64,000 nucleotides of DNA from Blastocatellia bacterium (GTDB lineage Bacteria; Acidobacteriota; Blastocatellia; Pyrinomonadales; Pyrinomonadaceae): positions 124,001 to 188,000 of the forward strand of contig JAEUQK010000020.1 of the NCBI GenBank assembly GCA_016789265.1, given 5' to 3'. Below the pieces are notes generated by a model, which ran no database searches, had not been told where the DNA came from, and was given only the letters and a program-made list of their open reading frames with translations. The stretch's first letter is position 1. Every line of letters begins with the position of its first letter. Shown here piece by piece: positions 58,701-64,000 of the stretch. Position numbers and translations under genes: made by a program.

Positions 58701-60892
58701 TTTCCTTCGAAAGGGATCACACGTCCGCCCTGAAGGGCGATGAGCTTTGATAGGTCGAGGTTTGAAAAATCGGCAGCTATGACAGACAGGTCTTTCGAGC
58801 TGTATGCGATGGAAGCATTACCGTTTACCGTGCCGTTCATTACCGACGCGGCCAATTCGTTCAGTTCCACGCGCCGTTCGTTAACGATTACCTTGGCGCT
58901 CGCGTTACCCAGCCGGATCGAGCCGATCGTTCCGCCTCCGATGCTCATATCGGCGCTCGCACGATAGCGACCGGAGGGCTCAACGACGAAAACGGGTTTC
59001 TTTATCTTTGCATCTCGGAGGGTTCCGCCCTCTTTTAGCGCCTCATTTTTGTTTATGGCTACATCGCCGGCGTCGATGTCGTCGGAAGTACCGGAAACCG
59101 TGCCATCGCGAATCGTCAACCGCACGCCGGCAATGTTAAGGCTGCCCAAAACCGCCCCACCACCGTCAATGCGGGCGATACGAAGTCGGTCTGCGTATAC
59201 GAGGGTTTTCGCAGAGTCGTCGTTGATATCGACGCTTGGCGCCGAAACGCCGTTGATCACCGTTCCCCCCGATGTCACGCGTTCGGCCTGTAAATTGTCG
59301 AGTTTAACTGATGTCCCACTCTGACGATCCTTCAACGAAAAACGATCAGCACGCAAGTTAGCGGCCTTGTTGTCCTTCAGCGTTGCGTTTCTTGCTGTCA
59401 AACCATCAATATCTACGTCGGTCTCGGTCTTTGAATCGCGAACCTTCAGATTTCGGCCCGTAATGCCATCAAGCCTATAATCGGGTGTTTTCATCGAGTC
59501 CGCCCGAGCGCTTGGACTTGTGATGCTTGTTACGCCGTTTTCCCGCGAGAACCGAACGTCACCGGCGTTCAGATTAGAGAATTCAGTATCAGAGATGGAG
59601 AATTTCTGGGCTCGACCTGAACCCGATGAAGCCGTGAATTGCTTATCCTTATATTCGGCGACCGCATCGCGAAGAAACAAGCCGACGATCGAAAGCGATT
59701 TAGCCTTGGCCGCGATGGCCTGAAGTTCGCCCACCCATCGAAAGTCGGAGCCGGTACCGCGGACGTTGCCGGCCATTTTTGGAAAGTCGACTCGGAAATC
59801 TTCGAATGTCAGCAATTCCGCAACGGCATTACCATTCGCTTCGTAATTTGTATTAGTGCCCGCAACAGTGGCGGCGACGTTGAACCCTTTGAGATATACG
59901 CCTTCAGCGGTCAGCGCCTGCGAATCGATCTGCCCGTCTACCTTATATGTCTCGCCTTCGCCCGTTATTTTTCCTTTGAAGTTGCCAACGCCGCGAAGCG
60001 TCGCCCCGAGCGGAAAGATAGTCGAAGCCTGTGTGAGGTCCAAAGTGGATTCGACATTCAGGTCATATTTCGGAGAGGGCCAGTCGGTGATCCGTCCGCT
60101 GAGCATCGATTCGCCGATCGGAGTTTCAATACGCAGTTCGGTGATCTCTGCTCCATTGCCGTCCGCTAAGGCCGAAGCTTTTAGGTTGACGTTTTCGACC
60201 TTGCTGTCCGCGTAGGCAAACGTTGATCCGGTCGAAGTGAGTTCGATCTTATACCGTTTCTCTTCGTCCGGCGCTTCGTAATTTTCCGGCTCAAGAAAAA
60301 GCTGCAGGTTGTTCGCGTTGCCGGACATCGTTCGAGAAAGGTCGCCGAAATGAACGACACTGTCTTGCAGCGAAAACTTCATTGAGTTGTACTTAATATT
60401 GAGATTGGAAGAGCGAGTGTCTTCGACTATGTTGGCAAAGTTGGACCGTCCGTTTTCGTCAAACTTTACCCAGACTTCCGCGCCATATATCTCTGTCGAA
60501 TCTACCTTAATGTCGCGAGTCGTCTGCCACGCAAAAAGATTCAATATGGTCAGGCCGATCCGACCCTCGCGAACGAAGAAGAGCTTTTCGCCGGTCTTGC
60601 GGTCGTTGAAAGTCGCGTTCTTAAGTTGGAGCTCAAGTGGACTTGCCGTCACGCGAAATACGTCGGCGGTGAAATCAATCCCCATGTAGTTCATCTTTTC
60701 GACGAACTGGTTCTTAATGTAAGAATCGAAAGAGCCGGTGCGGTAAAGAATGAACGAAAGAACGATGCCGAACACGATAAGCACAGCGAATAGGCTCGCT
60801 GCGATCACTCCGTTGCGTAGCGAAAGCAGGCGTCGTTCGCCCTTTTCCTCTTCGCCCGGTTCGCTAGTTTGTTCAGTTTCGTTTTCTGCCAT
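55790..60892 (-). CDS. TamB-like translocation/assembly module protein
   Basis: The 1700-residue protein has a short cytoplasmic start, one membrane helix (about 33-55, NGVIAASLFAVLIVFGIVLS), a very long beta-rich AsmA-like body, and a C-terminal DUF490/TamB domain with GRITANSGTVFFRKDRYIVQ, EFPPDTAIEPVIFLQAETEI and QDVLSLITTGTLSNTEGG. It ends with a Phe-terminated strand. The family forms a bridge for lipid transport or protein assembly between the membranes. It is followed by the Omp85 gene, in the tamB-tamA order of a shared unit. Start chosen at ATG 60892. Confidence 0.9.
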   Translation of the reverse strand: MAENETEQTSEPGEEEKGERRLLSLRNGVIAASLFAVLIVFGIVLSFILYRTGSFDSYIKNQFVEKMNYMGIDFTADVFRVTASPLELQLKNATFNDRKTGEKLFFVREGRIGLTILNLFAWQTTRDIKVDSTEIYGAEVWVKFDENGRSNFANIVEDTRSSNLNIKYNSMKFSLQDSVVHFGDLSRTMSGNANNLQLFLEPENYEAPDEEKRYKIELTSTGSTFAYADSKVENVNLKASALADGNGAEITELRIETPIGESMLSGRITDWPSPKYDLNVESTLDLTQASTIFPLGATLRGVGNFKGKITGEGETYKVDGQIDSQALTAEGVYLKGFNVAATVAGTNTNYEANGNAVAELLTFEDFRVDFPKMAGNVRGTGSDFRWVGELQAIAAKAKSLSIVGLFLRDAVAEYKDKQFTASSGSGRAQKFSISDTEFSNLNAGDVRFSRENGVTSITSPSARADSMKTPDYRLDGITGRNLKVRDSKTETDVDIDGLTARNATLKDNKAANLRADRFSLKDRQSGTSVKLDNLQAERVTSGGTVINGVSAPSVDINDDSAKTLVYADRLRIARIDGGGAVLGSLNIAGVRLTIRDGTVSGTSDDIDAGDVAINKNEALKEGGTLRDAKIKKPVFVVEPSGRYRASADMSIGGGTIGSIRLGNASAKVIVNERRVELNELAASVMNGTVNGNASIAYSSKDLSVIAADFSNLDLSKLIALQGGRVIPFEGKTTGRADITLNGTDIRSTSGTIKADIKANAGNAEKGTVPVNGNIELSATSGLFNVDLAKLSTGKSSLTAFGRFDIKNEDSNLDIALDSSDAGEIDRLVRVLGISSDLEQQLDSFRAAFSGDLSFNGKITGSFIDPTINGKASIESVSLRGREIGSVSSDIEISPADLAFKNGLFREPAGGTVTFTVQVPRTSENNASVKAELKGVDAGNLLAAFPVDLPEQIRDFKGKTSGTVDLSGLPDASRGEIQIASTSGTIGGQAFDSLKAKAVFSGTLIDIQSGEVRISDGVLAAKGTYNRQTTSFDLDLQGRNVPLPLVLTFLPKNDAIPTFAGVTDFTGKAVGIWNDSTTYNVSFDGTAHDVVVNDNPFGAIEFKGTTSGNFLKASLTAMLDGRPQLIGASVNFGDANLPITVETSFDKSPLAPFFALVPRLRGIPLTGVGTGTVAFGGELLRLNDKGEREISTAALSGNARFTQLDLLVQDTPLSAAEPIFIKFSPREVEFVSAKFAGGGSNLTIAGIKALTEDGVNSLSINGRINLALLNAFPQVTSIDTFFGGLADVSVRLAGIDKTARLSGTAVMQNAAVAAFIGSSRLSFDRLQGRILFTSNQAQIETASGYLGGGRFNATGGVLFGEGLSIDSFRVAVDGTNVTVPLPQDFITTGDARIEFSGRRISSELAIQIAGNILARRSVYSRDIELSNIVGARREGSLSSGPSSLAAPRFDLTIEGRDALVVKNNIADLTASVSLRLTGTTDSPQLTGRITANSGTVFFRKDRYIVQRGVLEFPPDTAIEPVIFLQAETEIQGYQVFVNLSGPLTDTDELNASVRSSPALPSQDVLSLITTGTLSNTEGGLPTFAQTGINTAAEVLTDSIINAPVRKATDKLFGLNVFEIDPIISGQRLNPSARLTVGRQINNNLRVTYATNLSQDQNQVVALEYRLSNKLSVVAQYEQRSLSNVTNNRDNFSIEVRFRKRF

Positions 60893-60913
60893 TTCCCGAC
60901 AGTCCACCAGTGG

Positions 60914-62041
60914 CTAGAGCGTCACATAATCGGCGATCTCGAGCCCAAATGCCTCTACCGCGTTTACTTTTGGGGGATGATTAGTAATGAGGCGAAGTTT
61001 CCTGACCCCGAGATCCTTTAGGATCTGGGCACCGATCCCGTGGTCATGAAGTTTTCCGTATCCAGTTTCGCGTTTTGCTTCCTGAAAATCAATGCCGTTT
61101 TCCTGCATCAGTGCATACGTCCTCAGCTGATTTACAAGATCTAGATTGTTCTCACGCTGCCGCAAGTAAAGAATTACTCCGCGGTTTTCATCAGAGATCT
61201 TTTGGAGAGAGGACCGCATCGCATGAGATGCCTCGCCGAGCGTACAGCCGAATATTGCGAAGGTCACATTCTCGGTTTGGACGCGAACCAGCACAGGATC
61301 GGTTGCACTCGAAACGTCACCCATTACTAACGCGACGTGTGTCTCGCCGTTCATCTCATTCTCGTAAACGATGGATCGGAAGGTGCCGTATTCGGTAGGC
61401 AGGTTTGTCTCCAGTACACGCTTGACGAGCATCTCTTTCTCGACGCGGTATCGTACGAGATCGGCGACCGAAATGATTTTCAGGCCGTGCTTTTCAGCAA
61501 AAACACGGAGTTCAGGCATACGGGCCATCGTGCCGTCGTCGTTCATTATTTCGCAGATCACGGCCGCCGGCGTCAGTCCGGCGATCCGAGCCACATCAAC
61601 ACTTGCTTCGGTCTGCCCGACACGGACAAGTACGCCGCCGCGTTTCGCGCGAAGCGGAAACACATGGCCCGGACGTGCAAGATCCGAAGGCTTTGTTTTC
61701 GGATCCACCGCTGTCAGGATCGTCGTAGCGCGATCCGCTGCTGAGATTCCCGTCGTCACACCTTCTCGGGCCTCGATAGAGATCGTAAAAGCCGTTCCCA
61801 TACTTGAGGTGTTATCACTCGTCTGTGGATGGAGATTAAGCTCATCTGCACGATCTTCAGTAATGGGCATACAGATGAGGCCGCGGCCGTGAACGGCCAT
61901 GAAATTTATGATCTCGGGTGTGACTTTTTCAGCCGCGCACACGAGGTCTCCCTCGTTCTCGCGGTCCTCGTCATCGACAATTATGATCATCCGACCTTGG
62001 CGAATGTCTTCGACAGCCTCGTCGATAGTTGCAAGAGACAT
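60914..62041 (-). CDS. ribB: DHBP synthase with a degenerate GTP cyclohydrolase II-like domain (RibBX type)
   Basis: The N-terminal half (residues 1-200) is an intact 3,4-dihydroxy-2-butanone 4-phosphate synthase ([47 protein letters not shown]), a riboflavin-pathway enzyme. The C-terminal half has the RibA fold ([20 protein letters not shown]) but lacks the three zinc-binding Cys (the stretch at 258-270 is [13 protein letters not shown]) and the catalytic Arg region (RENNLDL at 297-303 replaces the usual GRGIG motif). It therefore should not act as a GTP cyclohydrolase. It is next to the TamB gene on the same strand. Confidence 0.88.
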   Translation of the reverse strand: MSLATIDEAVEDIRQGRMIIIVDDEDRENEGDLVCAAEKVTPEIINFMAVHGRGLICMPITEDRADELNLHPQTSDNTSSMGTAFTISIEAREGVTTGISAADRATTILTAVDPKTKPSDLARPGHVFPLRAKRGGVLVRVGQTEASVDVARIAGLTPAAVICEIMNDDGTMARMPELRVFAEKHGLKIISVADLVRYRVEKEMLVKRVLETNLPTEYGTFRSIVYENEMNGETHVALVMGDVSSATDPVLVRVQTENVTFAIFGCTLGEASHAMRSSLQKISDENRGVILYLRQRENNLDLVNQLRTYALMQENGIDFQEAKRETGYGKLHDHGIGAQILKDLGVRKLRLITNHPPKVNAVEAFGLEIADYVTL

Positions 62042-62067
62042 TAGTAAAGTTCCTAGAATTCTCGTGT

Positions 62068-62081
62068 AAACGCTTGCGTTT
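62068..62081. promoter_or_regulatory. AAACGC-TT-GCGTTT inverted repeat
   Basis: Six-bp arms with a 2-nt spacer, 27 nt upstream of the ribB start and on the other side of the intergenic gap from the MFS gene. This size and layout suit an operator for a dimeric repressor. Confidence 0.3.
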
Positions 62082-62148
62082 GATTGATTTTAGCCAAAAG
62101 AAAAGAGCATTGCCACTAATTAATAGGCCTAAGCGAAATAAACTGTTG

Positions 62149-62168
62149 CACAGCAAACTTTTGCTGTG
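62149..62168. promoter_or_regulatory. 20-bp palindrome upstream of the MFS gene
   Basis: CACAGCAAA (62149-62157) and TTTGCTGTG (62160-62168) are perfect 9-bp arms with a CT centre. It lies about 30 nt before ATG 62199 and would overlap the promoter or leader of the transporter gene, so it is a good operator candidate. Confidence 0.5.
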
Positions 62169-62198
62169 GGGAAAACCGCGATAGATTTGTTTTATCTG

Positions 62199-63383
62199 AT
62201 GAATCCATCCAAAGAATCCCGCAACCGAACGCTAAGCATATCGCTCCATGCCGTGTTTTTTCTTTCGGGTATTGCGACGGTACTTATCGGACAGGTCCTG
62301 CCTGCACTTACACAACGATTTTCTCTGAGCGATCTGCAATCTGGGTATCTCTTCCCCGCGCAGTTCGCGGGTTCGCTGACCGGAACATTTCTTACAAATT
62401 GGTTCGGGCGGTCCGGCAGACTCGTCTATGCATCCGCCATCGGAGCTTTGCTGATGGGTGCCGGCATATTGATGATGAATTTTGCGACGTTCCCTGCCGT
62501 TCTCCTTGGATTTGCGGTCAATGGAGTAGGTATCGGATTGACGCTTCCTTCGATAAATGTCCTGATCCTCGAACGCAATCCGGCACGTTCTGCGTCGGCC
62601 CTGAGTTTCCTGAATTTCTTTTGGGGTCTCGGAGCTATCGTCTCAAAACCATTTGTAGATACGACCGCTAATGGAACAAACCTGAACGTGACCACTATGA
62701 TCCTCGCAGTACCGCTCCTGACCGGTGCTATCGCGATCTTCTTGTCTCCTTCGTCCGGGGAGGCGAAGGTCGAAAAACCGTCTGATGAAAACGAAAGCCT
62801 TACGCCGATCTGGTCCACACCGATCGCCTGGGCCATAGCTGCCTTTAACTTTATACACGTCGGGTTCGAAAGCGGGATCGGAGGTTGGTTGACCACTTAC
62901 ACGACACGGGTGGAGGGAACTTCGACGCTCCATATTCTCTCTCCGACCCTTATTTATTTTTCGCTATTCGTGATCGGACGCGGCGTGGCACCTGTCTTTT
63001 TCCGTTATCTTGACGAAAACAAGATGCTACTGATCAGCTTGCTCACAATACTTGCGGGTTTGGCAGTAACGCTGTCGGCGGCAGGGATCGTCCAACTTGG
63101 TGTCGGTGCGGCATTATGCGGATTTGGAACTTCGTCGATCTTCCCTACAAATGTCGCACGGTTTTCAAAGACCTTCGGCCCGGGTGCAATGCGGAGAGCA
63201 ACGCCACTCTTCATATGCGGGACGCTTGGGGCGACGGTCGTTACGTGGTTGATCGGATTTCTCTCGGAACAGACGGGAAGCCTTCGTTCGGGAATGTTCG
63301 TGTTGGCTTTTAGTATTGCAATACTGATTGCTCTGCAGATCGTGTTAGCATTTCGGATGCCGGCTGCGTCAACCCGGTCATAG
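62199..63383 (+). CDS. MFS transporter, sugar/unknown substrate
   Basis: The 394-residue protein from ATG 62199 has 12 membrane helices in two halves. Family-level motifs are present: LPALTQRFSLSDLQSGYLFP, then SLTGTFLTNWFGRSGRLVYA with a D/G-x-x-x-R-like loop, and FFWGLGAIVSKPFV. The second half includes LSFLNFF-like and VIGRGVAPVFFRYLDE patterns. The group is close to sugar-transporting FGHS-type MFS but the substrate cannot be assigned. A 20-bp palindrome precedes it. Its end overlaps the convergent galU gene by 6 nt. Confidence 0.85.
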   Translation: MNPSKESRNRTLSISLHAVFFLSGIATVLIGQVLPALTQRFSLSDLQSGYLFPAQFAGSLTGTFLTNWFGRSGRLVYASAIGALLMGAGILMMNFATFPAVLLGFAVNGVGIGLTLPSINVLILERNPARSASALSFLNFFWGLGAIVSKPFVDTTANGTNLNVTTMILAVPLLTGAIAIFLSPSSGEAKVEKPSDENESLTPIWSTPIAWAIAAFNFIHVGFESGIGGWLTTYTTRVEGTSTLHILSPTLIYFSLFVIGRGVAPVFFRYLDENKMLLISLLTILAGLAVTLSAAGIVQLGVGAALCGFGTSSIFPTNVARFSKTFGPGAMRRATPLFICGTLGATVVTWLIGFLSEQTGSLRSGMFVLAFSIAILIALQIVLAFRMPAASTRS

Positions 63384-64000
63384 CTCGAGGCCCTTAAGGT
63401 ATTCCCGAAATTTGGTACCCAGGTCTTCTCGCTTCAATGCGTACTCGACTGTCGCGATCAAAAATCCAAGCTTGTCTCCCGCGTCGTGTCGAACGCCTTC
63501 GAGTTTTACTGCGTAGAAAGGCCGGTCCTTGAGCAATAAACGCATCGCGTCCGTTATCTGTATCTCACCACCAGCACCGGGTGTCGTGCGTTCGATCGCA
63601 TCAAAAATATCCGGCGTGAATATATACCTGCCGATGATCGCGAGATCCGAAGGTGCTTCGGCAAACGCAGGCTTTTCGACCATGTCCTTGATCTTGAAAA
63701 CGCCCGGCTCGACCTCGTCAGCATCGATAACGCCGAATCTAGAGATCGCTTCGCCGGCAACCTGCATGGTCGCAATGACCGGAGCCTGGTATTTTTCAAA
63801 CACCTCGATCATTTGCTTCAGCGCCGGTTTTTCAGCATCGACCACATCATCTGCCAGCAAAGCGGCAAATGGTTCGTCGCCAACGAAGTCTTTTGCCTGA
63901 TAGATCGCGTGGCCAAGTCCGAGCGCCTGTTTTTGCCGCGTGTAGCTAATGCGGGCGATGTCCGATATAGCACGTACCTGCTCGAACATCTTGTCTTTGC
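63378..64000 (-). CDS. galU: UTP--glucose-1-phosphate uridylyltransferase, C-terminal part
   Basis: Makes UDP-glucose from UTP and glucose 1-phosphate. The frame is cut by the right edge; about 207 residues of the usual 290 are visible, starting near KDKMFEQVRAI. LGLGHAIYQAKDFVGDEPFA and LLADDVVDAEKPALKQMIEV, then IGRYIFTPDIFDAIERTTPG, GGEIQITDAMRLLLK and VRHDAGDKLGFLIATVEY are strong GalU motifs. The N-terminal nucleotide-binding G-x-G-T-R loop is outside the window. It converges with the MFS gene. Confidence 0.92.
   Translation of the reverse strand, partial: KDKMFEQVRAISDIARISYTRQKQALGLGHAIYQAKDFVGDEPFAALLADDVVDAEKPALKQMIEVFEKYQAPVIATMQVAGEAISRFGVIDADEVEPGVFKIKDMVEKPAFAEAPSDLAIIGRYIFTPDIFDAIERTTPGAGGEIQITDAMRLLLKDRPFYAVKLEGVRHDAGDKLGFLIATVEYALKREDLGTKFREYLKGLEL

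Noticed and set aside
62042..62165. FMN riboswitch upstream of ribB
   Set aside because: The gap is about 120 nt and contains only short palindromes. None of the conserved RFN-element segments were seen.
1..64000. CRISPR arrays, tRNA or rRNA genes, prophage genes
   Set aside because: No regularly spaced repeats were found. Occurrences of GGTTCGA-like sequence lie inside coding regions and lack an acceptor stem. No phage structural genes were seen.

Overview
The window reads as a chromosomal segment of a Gram-negative (diderm) bacterium, most likely an Acidobacteriota member of the Blastocatellia/Pyrinomonadales type. This placement is an inference. It rests on a VWFA-related protein of the acidobacterial type, futalosine-pathway menaquinone genes (mqnC, mqnA), a TamB/TamA-like outer-membrane pair, a ZnuD-like TonB receptor, a class II photolyase, dispersed intergenic palindromes and moderate GC. 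No rRNA, tRNA, CRISPR array, prophage or plasmid region was seen. Genes are packed tightly, with many 4-nt overlaps and several convergent pairs whose stop codons overlap.

Layout: 1-5.5 kb holds a partial secreted protein, a phosphodiester glycosidase, a class II photolyase, a membrane protein with a Cys-rich head, an Ate1-like transferase, an orphan ribbon-helix-helix protein and a YggX-like protein. From 5.6 to 13.8 kb lies a long minus-strand run of small membrane proteins, a BCP-type peroxiredoxin, a secreted HExxH protein, a PflX-like radical SAM protein, DUF2721 and Mpo1-like proteins, an alkaline-phosphatase-superfamily enzyme and mqnC. From 13.8 to 20.1 kb come two tandem DUF1905/YdeI paralogues, a 33-residue membrane peptide, mqnA, a KynB-like cyclase, a methyltransferase, a REP-associated (RAYT-like) transposase bounded by 31-bp inverted repeats, an alkyltransferase-like protein and nadK. 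From 20.3 to 33.4 kb come a PpiD-like foldase, a scar of a broken transposase joined to an Rhs remnant, cstA, a di-iron/MBL protein, two zinc-ribbon paralogues, aspS with an unusual leader, cdsA and uppS. From 33.4 to 48.6 kb lie a truA/ATP-grasp/pyrE operon, a DEDDh exonuclease, queF, carD, a PhoR/PhoB-type pair, sixA, a LytS/LytTR pair followed by the TonB receptor, a dienelactone hydrolase, a diguanylate cyclase, a PfkB kinase and a LysW-like protein. From 48.6 to 64 kb are the VWA protein, a large HD-GYP/GAF/GGDEF protein, the TamA- and TamB-like genes, a ribB gene whose ribA-like half has lost its catalytic residues, an MFS transporter and the distal part of galU.

The most interesting signals are regulatory. 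(1) The aspS leader carries a promoter, an 11-codon reading frame with Asn-Asp-Asn-Asn codons, a possible antiterminator and a strong intrinsic terminator; this is the architecture of ribosome-mediated attenuation. (2) A sigma-54-type -24/-12 promoter with upstream TCATTTTGA repeats precedes the c-di-GMP protein, and a similar but less secure arrangement precedes the 33-residue membrane peptide. (3) Three 7-mers with an exact 11-bp period precede the phoB-like gene and look like an autoregulatory Pho box. (4) A direct repeat lies between the LytTR regulator and the TonB receptor. Mobile or repetitive DNA includes the RAYT element, which supplies the stop codon of the neighbouring methyltransferase, and several families of intergenic inverted repeats.
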